Source: Desertivirga brevis
Lineage (GTDB): Bacteria > Bacteroidota > Bacteroidia > Sphingobacteriales > Sphingobacteriaceae
Length of the DNA stretch: 64,000 nucleotides
Assembly: GCF_017355835.1 (NCBI RefSeq)
Contig: NZ_JAFEWF010000001.1
Coordinates: 1,550,001 to 1,614,000, forward strand
Direction: 5' to 3'
Shown here: positions 33,647 to 41,760 of the stretch, piece by piece
Position numbering within the stretch: the stretch's first letter is position 1
Layout: every line of letters starts with the position of its first letter
Translations under genes and position numbers: made by a program
Notes under the pieces: generated by a model
Seen by the model: only the letters and a program-made list of their open reading frames with translations
Database searches by the model: none
What the model was told of the DNA's origin: nothing

Positions 33647-34852
33647 ATGAAACTTATATACAAATTAAAACAGGCTATTACTTTCACAGCTCTTACAGCT
33701 GCCATCATAACAATAACTTCAAGCAGCGCTGAAGCAAAAAAAATCAAATTAGGCTTTATTCCACTTACAGACTGCGCCCCTTTGGTAGCAGCGAAAGAAC
33801 TGGGACTTTTTGCTAAATACGGAGTCGATGTAGAACTTTCAAAAGAAGCTTCATGGGCGAATGTTCGTGACAAGATACTTCTCGGAGAATTAGACGGAGC
33901 ACACTGCCTTTCATCTATGCCTCTTTCAGTTTATACGGGTATTGGAGGAAAAGCTGGCTCAGAAATGAAGATTGCTATGATGCTAAACTTCAATGGACAA
34001 GCAATAACCCTTTCGAAAGATTTCTGCAGCCTTGTTGGATACAAAGAAACCAACAAAGTAGCGCCAGCGGTAAAGAAAGTACAAAGCCGTAAAGAAGTCA
34101 CTTTTGCTATGACTTTCCCGGGCGGAACGCACGATATCTGGTTAAGATATTGGCTGGCAGCATCAGGAGCACCTAAAAACGTAGGTATCATCACTATCCC
34201 TCCCCCCCAAATGGTGGCAAACATGCGCGTCGATAACATGGAAGGATTTTGCGTAGGTGAGCCATGGGGCGGAGTTGCAGCAACTCAAAACATTGGCTTT
34301 ACACATATTGCTTCTCAGGACCTATGGAGCGATCACCCTGAGAAAGCATTAGTTGTTAATTCCAATTTTGCAAAAAACGACAAAGAGGACCTGAAAAAAG
34401 TAATGAAAGCTATCATCGAGGCTCAAAGATGGCTAGACAATTTAGGAAATCGCAAAAAGGCAGCACAGTGGCTCACTAAACCCTACTACGTTAACGCACC
34501 CCTGGCAGTAATCGAAGCAAGATTACTAGGATCAAGCGATTTAGGTTGCGACCTGGGAGTTCAGAAATACAAAGGTAACTACATGGTGTTCTACAAAAAT
34601 GGCACTGTTCCTATGCCTAAAAAGGTTTACTCTTACTGGTTCCTTGCGCAATACGTACGATTCGGATTACTTAAATCAGAGCCAAACTACACACAAATAG
34701 CAGAAAGACTAACTCTTGACGATTTATACGCAGAGGTTGCTAAAGAGATGAACATACCTGCTCAGGCTGATATGGGGATCATCAAAACCAACCTCGACAT
34801 TCCTTTCGACCCGAAAAACATCAACGACTATTTGAAACGCACAAAAAAATAA
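33647..34852 (+). CDS. nrtA: Nitrate ABC transporter, periplasmic substrate-binding protein
   Basis: 401 residues. A Sec signal peptide (cleavage near SSAEA) precedes IKLGFIPLTDCAPLVAAKELGLFAKYG, the NrtA/CmpA family start; MTFPGGTHDIWLRYWL and GFCVGEPWG are further family motifs. It lacks the lipoprotein cysteine and linker of cyanobacterial NrtA, so it should be freely periplasmic. It binds nitrate (or nitrite/bicarbonate in relatives) and delivers it to NrtB. A GAAA-loop hairpin follows the stop, which may protect the 3' end of this highly needed message. Confidence 0.92.
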   Translation: MKLIYKLKQAITFTALTAAIITITSSSAEAKKIKLGFIPLTDCAPLVAAKELGLFAKYGVDVELSKEASWANVRDKILLGELDGAHCLSSMPLSVYTGIGGKAGSEMKIAMMLNFNGQAITLSKDFCSLVGYKETNKVAPAVKKVQSRKEVTFAMTFPGGTHDIWLRYWLAASGAPKNVGIITIPPPQMVANMRVDNMEGFCVGEPWGGVAATQNIGFTHIASQDLWSDHPEKALVVNSNFAKNDKEDLKKVMKAIIEAQRWLDNLGNRKKAAQWLTKPYYVNAPLAVIEARLLGSSDLGCDLGVQKYKGNYMVFYKNGTVPMPKKVYSYWFLAQYVRFGLLKSEPNYTQIAERLTLDDLYAEVAKEMNIPAQADMGIIKTNLDIPFDPKNINDYLKRTKK

Positions 34853-34866
34853 GGACAAATTCACCG

Positions 34867-34884
34867 CCTCCGGGAAACCGGAGG
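34867..34884 (+). other. Intercistronic hairpin between nrtA and nrtB
   Basis: CCTCCGG-GAAA-CCGGAGG is a perfect 7-base stem with a stable GAAA tetraloop and no U-run. Such hairpins often shield the upstream binding-protein mRNA from 3' decay and raise its level over that of the permease. Confidence 0.7.
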
Positions 34885-34900
34885 TATTAAACAGAAAAAG

Positions 34901-35689
34901 ATGAAGAAGATTTTCACACTCGACACCCTGTACACTATCCTTGCCTTTTTTGGAAGTTTAATTATCCTTGGATTAACATGGCAACTAATTTCCATCCTGA
35001 CTAAACACGAGATTCCCGGACCTATACCAACCTGGGCAGTTTTTAAAGAATTGGTAGCCGATCCTTTCTACGATTACGGACCCAACGACAAGGGAATTGG
35101 CATCCAGTTAATGAGTTCAATCAAACGGGTATTTTTAGGATTCGGCATCGGATCCCTGATCGCAATTCCCTTGGGACTTTTAATGGGATCATCAAAAGTA
35201 ATGATGCGCCTTTTCAACCCTATCGTTCAGATCCTTCGCCCTGTTTCTCCCCTTGCATGGTTCCCTCTTGGACTCCTTGCCTTTCAGGCAGCCGAGGGTG
35301 CCACAGTATTCATTATCGCCATTACTTCTCTTTGGCCTACATTAATCAACACCTCTTTTGGCGTAGCATCCATTCCTGACGACCATAAAAACGTCGGCAA
35401 GGCTTTCGGATTCTCAAAATGGAAATATGTGACAAAGATTATGTTACCATTTGCTTTACCTCACATAATTACAGGACTAAGATTATCAATCGGAGTAGCG
35501 TGGCTGGTTATTGTAGCAGGCGAAATGCTTTCGGGCGGAGTAGGCATCGGGTTCTTCGTATGGGATAGCTGGAATGGCCTATCACTGGAAAAGATCCTTA
35601 TTGCGATTCTAATCATTGGCACAGTAGGATTACTACTTGACAAGGTTTTCAATGCGGTACAACATGTATTCCCTTGGGAGAATAAATAA
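34901..35689 (+). CDS. nrtB: Nitrate ABC transporter permease
   Basis: 262 residues with about six transmembrane helices of the BPD_transp_1 type. The cytoplasmic coupling loop (NVGKAFGFSKWKYVTKIMLP) corresponds to the EAA motif. SPLAWFPLGLLAF and GVAWLVIVAGEMLSG are typical of NrtB/SsuC/TauC permeases. Its partners NrtA and the ATPase flank it, which settles nitrate over sulfonate as the probable substrate. It starts 48 bases after nrtA, beyond the hairpin. Confidence 0.92.
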   Translation: MKKIFTLDTLYTILAFFGSLIILGLTWQLISILTKHEIPGPIPTWAVFKELVADPFYDYGPNDKGIGIQLMSSIKRVFLGFGIGSLIAIPLGLLMGSSKVMMRLFNPIVQILRPVSPLAWFPLGLLAFQAAEGATVFIIAITSLWPTLINTSFGVASIPDDHKNVGKAFGFSKWKYVTKIMLPFALPHIITGLRLSIGVAWLVIVAGEMLSGGVGIGFFVWDSWNGLSLEKILIAILIIGTVGLLLDKVFNAVQHVFPWENK

Positions 35690-35721
35690 TTTTTTGCGGG
35701 TCAGATATAAAATATAAAACT

Positions 35722-36606
35722 ATGGCACTTACAGATCAATTATCGGAAACACTAGTTGAGAGTCACGTAAACGGAAAAGCGAAAGTGACTACCATTCAGA
35801 ATATATCTATAGCAAACTCCATTGAGGTTAAAGATGTAACTGTATCGTTCAAAACTAAAAAAGGAATTTACACCGCGATCAAAGACATAAACCTTAATAT
35901 TAAAAAAGGAGAGATCGTTTCTTTGATTGGACACTCCGGATGTGGAAAATCAACTCTAATGAATACAATTTCCGGAATGGTAACTCCCACACAAGGAACA
36001 GTGACGGCTAACGACAACATTGTTAAAGGTCCGGGGCCAGACAGAGGAATTGTCTTTCAGAACTACTCTTTGCTTCCATGGCTATCTGTATACAAGAACA
36101 TCTATGAGGCTGTTGACTCTGTAATCCAAGGAAAATCACCATCTGAAAAGAAACAAATTGCAACAGATGCACTTGCCATGGTGAACTTACTTCCTCATAA
36201 AGACAAATTACCAGGACAACTTTCCGGAGGAATGAAACAAAGGGTAGCAATTGCCCGTGCTTTCGCCATTAGTCCAAAGATCCTTCTACTCGACGAGCCC
36301 TTCGGCGCTCTCGACGCCCTGACAAAAGGATCTATGCACATTGAACTTCTTAAATTATGGAACCTTGACAACCGCAACAAGACTATAGTCATGGTTACCC
36401 ACGATATTGAAGAAGCTATCTTCCTTTCAGATCGGGTAGTGGTAATGAACAATGGACCAGCGGCCACAATTAAGGAAATTGTAGATATCCCTCTTGAAAG
36501 ACCAAGAAACAAGAAAGACATTGTACATGATCCCAAATATATGGAGATCCACGACAGACTGCTAAGTCTCTTGTTTGACAAATTCTCCATCAACGACATC
36601 CACTAA
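35722..36606 (+). CDS. nrtD: Nitrate ABC transporter ATP-binding protein
   Basis: 294 residues. An N-terminal extension of about 30 residues precedes the nucleotide-binding domain: Walker A GHSGCGKST, Q-loop QNYSLLPW, signature LSGGMKQR, Walker B ILLLDEPFGALD and the switch histidine in VTHDIEEA. It lacks the C-terminal NrtA-like domain of NrtC, so it is NrtD-like and probably acts as a homodimer with NrtB. It lies 32 bases after nrtB. Confidence 0.92.
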   Translation: MALTDQLSETLVESHVNGKAKVTTIQNISIANSIEVKDVTVSFKTKKGIYTAIKDINLNIKKGEIVSLIGHSGCGKSTLMNTISGMVTPTQGTVTANDNIVKGPGPDRGIVFQNYSLLPWLSVYKNIYEAVDSVIQGKSPSEKKQIATDALAMVNLLPHKDKLPGQLSGGMKQRVAIARAFAISPKILLLDEPFGALDALTKGSMHIELLKLWNLDNRNKTIVMVTHDIEEAIFLSDRVVVMNNGPAATIKEIVDIPLERPRNKKDIVHDPKYMEIHDRLLSLLFDKFSINDIH

Positions 36607-36648
36607 GACAATTCCCTACAACACTTTTTTTTATCAAATAATACTAAA

Positions 36649-37974
36649 ATGACAAGCAACAAACCACTACCAAAGCTCAACATCTTCAGTTTCAATGGAG
36701 TTCAGATGAGAACTTTCCACATTACATGGATGATGTTCTTTGTATGTTTTTTTGGCTGGTTCGGACTGGCTCCGTTAATGCCCACTATCCGCGAAGACCT
36801 CGGCTTATCTAAAGGCCAGGTTGGAAACTTGATCATCGCATCAGTATCCTCCACTATTATAGCCCGGCTAATCATAGGACGCTTGTGCGACACTTGGGGA
36901 CCAAGAATAACAGCAGTGCGCTTGCTCGTTTTAGGATCAATACCCGTAATGCTTGTTGGCCTGGCGCAGGACTACAGCACCTTCCTATTATTCCGCCTTG
37001 CAATAGGCATGATCGGGGCATCATTCGTTATCACTCAGTTCCACACATCAATGATGTTCGCTCCTGAGATCAAAGGAACAGCAAACGCAGTGACCGGCGG
37101 ATGGGGCAACCTGGGAGGCGGAATCACCAACATGGTTATGCCAATAATATTTGCAAGCATCGTTGGGATGGGATACACTAAGGGAGAGGCATGGAGATAC
37201 GCGATGATCTTTCCGGGAGTAATGATGCTTATTATCGCCTTCTTCTACTTCAAATTCACTAAAGACACCCCAAATGGAAACTATAAGGAAATTGGCTACA
37301 CCAAGGCCGATACAGGAAAAACAGATTGGTCTGTTTTAGCCGACTGGAGAGTATGGGCACTGGCACTTGCCTATGGAATGTGCTTTGGAATGGAAATCAC
37401 TTTTGATAACGTTGCATCTCTTCACTTCGTAGATACTTTCGGATTAAAGCAAGAAACGGCAGGTTTACTGGCCGGAGCTTTTGGAGCAATGAACCTTTTT
37501 GCCAGAGCCTTCGGGGGAATTGTGGCTGACAAAATTGGAAAATCTTACGGACTAAAAGGCAAAGGTCTTTTACTAGCATCAATGCTTTTACTGGAAGGGA
37601 TCGGATTAACGTTCTTTGCCAACGCTACCTCCCTTACTGCTGCAATCATCTATATGGTTTCATTTGCTATGTTCCTGAAAATGTCAAATGGAGCAACTTA
37701 TGCGATAACACCTTTTGTTAACAAGAAAAATGTTGGATTAGTGAGCGGAATCGTCGGCGCTGGCGGAAATCTGGGAGGTATGATGTTCGGATTTTTATTC
37801 AAATCAGAAAGCATAACATACAATGAAGCTTTCACTTATATCGCTTATGCGGTAATGGCCGTAGCGGGAATAATACTATTTACAAGATTCCAGAAAGAAT
37901 CTAAAACAGAGGAACAAACAGAAATTGCAGGCAAAAAAGGAAAACTTGCAATAGAATTATCAGATCCAAAGTAA
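36649..37974 (+). CDS. NarK/NasA-type nitrate/nitrite MFS transporter
   Basis: 441 residues, 12 transmembrane helices. Both nitrate-signature motifs of the NNP family are present: GGWGNLGGG (helix 5) and GAGGNLGG (helix 11). The MFS loop GRLCDTWGPR lies between helices 2 and 3. It imports nitrate (possibly by proton symport) or exchanges nitrate and nitrite. Encoded directly after a full NrtABD system, it gives the cell two inner-membrane routes. A hairpin with a T-run follows at 38062. Confidence 0.93.
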   Translation: MTSNKPLPKLNIFSFNGVQMRTFHITWMMFFVCFFGWFGLAPLMPTIREDLGLSKGQVGNLIIASVSSTIIARLIIGRLCDTWGPRITAVRLLVLGSIPVMLVGLAQDYSTFLLFRLAIGMIGASFVITQFHTSMMFAPEIKGTANAVTGGWGNLGGGITNMVMPIIFASIVGMGYTKGEAWRYAMIFPGVMMLIIAFFYFKFTKDTPNGNYKEIGYTKADTGKTDWSVLADWRVWALALAYGMCFGMEITFDNVASLHFVDTFGLKQETAGLLAGAFGAMNLFARAFGGIVADKIGKSYGLKGKGLLLASMLLLEGIGLTFFANATSLTAAIIYMVSFAMFLKMSNGATYAITPFVNKKNVGLVSGIVGAGGNLGGMMFGFLFKSESITYNEAFTYIAYAVMAVAGIILFTRFQKESKTEEQTEIAGKKGKLAIELSDPK

Positions 37975-38061
37975 TAAAATCATAAAAATATACACCAAAT
38001 AGACCTATTTTTTAACAAAACAAACAAATACAGATTTAAATAATACAAAAAAGGTCAAAAC

Positions 38062-38107
38062 AAGGCTCAAAACATGAGAAAGATCATGATTTTAAGCCTT
38101 ATTTTTT
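38062..38107 (+). terminator. Terminator or attenuator between narK and the nitrate reductase gene
   Basis: A long hairpin (outer stem AAGGCT / AGCCTT, inner CATGA / TCATG, one or two unpaired bases) is followed by ATTTTTTT. Its loop region also reads TGAGAAAGATCA, an FNR-like core, but the symmetry is explained by the hairpin itself. Confidence 0.65.
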
Positions 38108-38143
38108 TAATAAACATAAAATATTTATTATAAATTTCATATT

Positions 38144-38176
38144 TTTGATTAACAAATCACTAGATATTGACATTTG
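38144..38176 (+). promoter_or_regulatory. Candidate promoter of the nitrate reductase operon
   Basis: TTTG (38144-38147), 21 bases, then GACATTTG (38169-38176), one base off the TAnnTTTG element. It implies a start near 38180 and a leader of about 60 bases before the ATG at 38239. Confidence 0.4.
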
Positions 38177-38238
38177 TATATTAAATGCAATAGCATTAGA
38201 GAATAAAAGGCAGTTTTCAAACAAGTATTAGCAATAAT

Positions 38239-41200
38239 ATGACAGCAAAGCATCTACAAAATCAGTTTACTACAACATGTTGCTATTGCGGTGTTGGTTG
38301 CGGAGTAGTAGTCGACAAGGAAAAGAATGGCACAATTAGCGTTAGCGGCGATAAAGATCATCCTGTAAACAAAGGAATGCTTTGTAGCAAAGGGATGAAC
38401 CTTCAATATACAGTAAATGATAAAACGGATCGTTTACTGTATCCCGAGATGCGCTTCAATAAAAACATGCCGAGACAGAGGGTTTCCTGGGACTTCGCCC
38501 TTGAGCGTACTGCCGCTGTTTTCAAAACATTTATTGATAAATACGGGCCAGATTCCGTTGCTTTCTATGCTTCAGGCCAATGCCTCACCGAAGAATATTA
38601 TGTAATTAATAAGCTGATAAAGGGATTTATCGGCAGTAATAATATCGACACAAACTCCAGGCTTTGTATGAGCAGTGCAGTGGTGGGGTATAAAATGTCA
38701 TTAGGAGAAGACAGTGTTCCGGTATGCTATGATGATATCGAACTTGCTGACTGCTTCTATGTTACCGGAGCGAATCCTGCATGGTGCCATCCAATCTTAT
38801 GGCGTCGTGTTGAAGCCCATAAGGCGGCAAATCCAGATGTAAAAATCATCGTGGTTGACCCGAGGGTTACCGACACTTGCTCTATAGCCGACTTGCATTT
38901 ACAAATCAACCCCGGCACGGATGTGACTTTAAATTATGCTATAGGCCGTGCGCTTATTGAAAACGGGGCTATTGATACAAACTTCATTGATGAACATACA
39001 GAAGGGTTCGACAAATACCGGGAACTGGTATTCCAAAAGACAATATTCGAGGCTTCAGTTATCTGTGGTGTTAATGAAGACGACATTCTTCTTGCAGCGG
39101 AATATATCAGTGATGCTAAAGGATTTATAACTATGTGGACCATGGGACTTAATCAAAGTTCTATCGGCACAAATAAAAATTTAAGCTTAATAAACTTAAA
39201 CCTGATCACGGGACATATAGGAAAACCGGGTTCTGGACCTTTTTCCCTGACAGGACAACCAAATGCAATGGGCGGTCGCGAGGTAGGAGGCCTTTCAAAT
39301 CTTCTACCTGCCCATAGGAACTTAGCCAATCCTTTACATCGTGAAGAGGTTCAAAAGTTTTGGGGCGGAACCACCATTCCTGAAAAACCAGGATTAACGG
39401 CAACGGAAATGTTTGAAGCATTAAATGATGGCCGCCTAAAAGCCATCTGGATCCTTTGTACAAACCCGCTTACCAGCCTCCCTAACACCCGCTTCGCAGA
39501 GGAAGCTCTTAAAAAAGCCAAATTTGTAGTCGTTCAGGAAGTTAGCAACAAACCTGAAACGCTTAAATACGCTGACGTAATCCTCCCGGCAGCAGCATGG
39601 ACCGAAAAAGAAGGTACCATGACTAATTCCGAAAGAAGGATCAGTTATCTACATCAGATTGTTCCTCCTCCGGGAGAAGCTCTGCCAGACGCAGAGATCA
39701 TCTGCCGCTTTGCGAGAAAAATGGGCTTCCACGGCTTTGATTACAAATCAATGGAAGAAATCTACAAGGAGCACACCAGGCTAACGGCAAAAACCAACAT
39801 TAATATTCAAGGTCTTGATTATAGTATAATCAGAGAACAAAAAACAGTTCAATGGCCTTTTAATAAAAAGAATAATACAGGCACCAAGCGCCTGTTTACA
39901 GACAAAAAGTTCTATACTCCAAGCACTAAGGCAATCATTCACTCACCTGAAGATATTTTTACCAGCGAAATGCCTGATGAAGACTTCCCTTTTATCCTAA
40001 CTACCGGAAGGATCAGGGACCATTGGCACACCATGAGTAAAACCGGAAAGGTCAATAAACTTAAAAAGCACATATCTCAGGCTTTTCTGGAAATCCATCC
40101 TGCTGATGCTGAACAGTTGAGTGTAAAGGACGGCGGAATAGTTGTAGTAACTTCCAAAAGAGGCGATGTTCGTGTAAAAGCAAAGGTCTCAGCCAGCATA
40201 AAGCAAGGTGTTGTTTTTCTTCCCATGCATTGGGGTAAGATCCTGGGAAATGATCTGAACAGGGCAAATAATGTTACTAGTACAATTCTTGACCCTTACT
40301 CTAAAGAACCTGATTTTAAATTTTGCGCGGTTAGCGTTGCAAAATACATCAAGCCAAAGCAACATGTGGTTGTTATCGGCGCCGGGGCGGGATCTTTCGG
40401 ATTTGTTAAGAGCTATCGTGAGATCAATCAGGAAGATGAGATCACCATCTTCAGTAAGGAAGATTTTCCATTCTACAACAGGGTCATGTTACCTGATTAT
40501 ATCAGTGGCGAACAGCAATGGGAACAACTGGTAAAAATGAAAGACTCTGAAGAACCCCAATACAATATCAGACTTCTAAGAGGCGTAAGTGTCGAGAAGG
40601 TTAATCGGGAAGAAAAGTATGTAATTGATTCAAGAGGCATTAGAACATATTACGACAAGCTTATTATGGCTACCGGCAGCCGTGCTTCCGTTCCACGCAA
40701 TGTACCTTCCCTTCCGGGCATCTTTACTATGCGTAGTCGTACAGATGCTGATAATTTCAAAAAACATGTTCCAAAGAACGGTCATGTGGTAATTGTAGGT
40801 GGTGGATTACTGGGGCTTGAAATGGCCGCTTCTTTACGCGAGATCGGAATAAAGATTACCATTGTTCAACGTATCTCCAGGTTCCTCAACCGTCAATTAG
40901 ACCCCCTCGGCAGTCAGTTACTGCATGAAGAGATGGTGGATCAAGGTTGCGACATCTATTATAATGATGAAGTCCAACTATTCTACGGCCGGTCGAAATT
41001 AACGGGGGTTGGATTAGCCAGCGGCAGAAAGGTTAATTGCGATGCACTGATCATCGCTATAGGAACAACTCCAAATCTTGAGCTTGCAAGAGATTCGGGA
41101 TTAGAGTGCAAAAGAGGTGTAGTAGTGAACGAGCGTTTACAGACAAGTGACCCTGAGGTGTTTGCCATTGGAGAGATTGCAGAATTTGAGGGTGTTTTAT

Positions 41201-41760
41201 ACGGAATAACAGCAGCCGCAGAACAGCAGGCCGAAGTTGTGGCTCGCTATCTTAGCGGAGATATTGCCAGCTATTACCAGGGTAGTCTGTTTATGAATAT
41301 TATAAAAATTCAGGGCTTTGATCTCTGCAGCATTGGAATCCCCGAATGCCCGGACGATAGAAATTACGAAGAGATCGTATTCATCGACAAAGCAAAGAGG
41401 TACTATAAAAAATGTATCATTCATGAAGACCGATTAGTTGGAGCAATCCTTATCGGCGATAAATCAGAGTTCCAGGAATTCAGGGAACTTATTGGAAACA
41501 AAACTGAGCTAAGCGAAAAACGAATTCAATTACTAAGAAGCGGCAAAAAAGCTGACCCTGTATTAGGAAAACTCGTTTGCAGCTGTAATAATGTAGGAAG
41601 CGAGAATATCAAAAACAAGATTCAGGGAGGATGCACGGACTTTAAAGAGTTATGTGCATCAACGGGAGCAGGAACAGGTTGCGGCTCCTGTCGGCCGGAA
41701 GTGAAGCGTCTGCTTGAAGAAAGTTTAAAAAATGAATTAGTAGAAAGTGCTGCAGTATGA
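38239..41760 (+). CDS. nasA: Fused assimilatory nitrate reductase (catalytic + FAD/NAD(P) + BFD domains)
   Basis: 1173 residues, no signal peptide. Residues 1-700 are the molybdopterin catalytic part: [4Fe-4S] ligands C14, C17, C21 and C49, Mo ligand C143 (RLCMSSAV), GANPAWCHP, VDPRVTDT, and a C-terminal molydop-binding domain. From about 709 a second protein is fused: VVVIGAGAG, IMATGSRA, VVIVGGGLLGLEMA and FAIGEIAE show a NasB/NirB-like FAD-NAD(P) reductase. It ends with a BFD [2Fe-2S] segment (about 1113-1165; CSCNN, GCGSC). This packs the NADH diaphorase and nitrate reductase into one chain. The stop overlaps the next gene as ATGA. Confidence 0.95.
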   Translation: MTAKHLQNQFTTTCCYCGVGCGVVVDKEKNGTISVSGDKDHPVNKGMLCSKGMNLQYTVNDKTDRLLYPEMRFNKNMPRQRVSWDFALERTAAVFKTFIDKYGPDSVAFYASGQCLTEEYYVINKLIKGFIGSNNIDTNSRLCMSSAVVGYKMSLGEDSVPVCYDDIELADCFYVTGANPAWCHPILWRRVEAHKAANPDVKIIVVDPRVTDTCSIADLHLQINPGTDVTLNYAIGRALIENGAIDTNFIDEHTEGFDKYRELVFQKTIFEASVICGVNEDDILLAAEYISDAKGFITMWTMGLNQSSIGTNKNLSLINLNLITGHIGKPGSGPFSLTGQPNAMGGREVGGLSNLLPAHRNLANPLHREEVQKFWGGTTIPEKPGLTATEMFEALNDGRLKAIWILCTNPLTSLPNTRFAEEALKKAKFVVVQEVSNKPETLKYADVILPAAAWTEKEGTMTNSERRISYLHQIVPPPGEALPDAEIICRFARKMGFHGFDYKSMEEIYKEHTRLTAKTNINIQGLDYSIIREQKTVQWPFNKKNNTGTKRLFTDKKFYTPSTKAIIHSPEDIFTSEMPDEDFPFILTTGRIRDHWHTMSKTGKVNKLKKHISQAFLEIHPADAEQLSVKDGGIVVVTSKRGDVRVKAKVSASIKQGVVFLPMHWGKILGNDLNRANNVTSTILDPYSKEPDFKFCAVSVAKYIKPKQHVVVIGAGAGSFGFVKSYREINQEDEITIFSKEDFPFYNRVMLPDYISGEQQWEQLVKMKDSEEPQYNIRLLRGVSVEKVNREEKYVIDSRGIRTYYDKLIMATGSRASVPRNVPSLPGIFTMRSRTDADNFKKHVPKNGHVVIVGGGLLGLEMAASLREIGIKITIVQRISRFLNRQLDPLGSQLLHEEMVDQGCDIYYNDEVQLFYGRSKLTGVGLASGRKVNCDALIIAIGTTPNLELARDSGLECKRGVVVNERLQTSDPEVFAIGEIAEFEGVLYGITAAAEQQAEVVARYLSGDIASYYQGSLFMNIIKIQGFDLCSIGIPECPDDRNYEEIVFIDKAKRYYKKCIIHEDRLVGAILIGDKSEFQEFRELIGNKTELSEKRIQLLRSGKKADPVLGKLVCSCNNVGSENIKNKIQGGCTDFKELCASTGAGTGCGSCRPEVKRLLEESLKNELVESAAV

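Noticed and set aside
38075..38086. FNR box TGAGAAAGATCA before the nitrate reductase gene
   Set aside because: The symmetry is produced by the terminator hairpin around it, and it lies about 100 bases before the predicted start site, so I do not list it as an independent operator.
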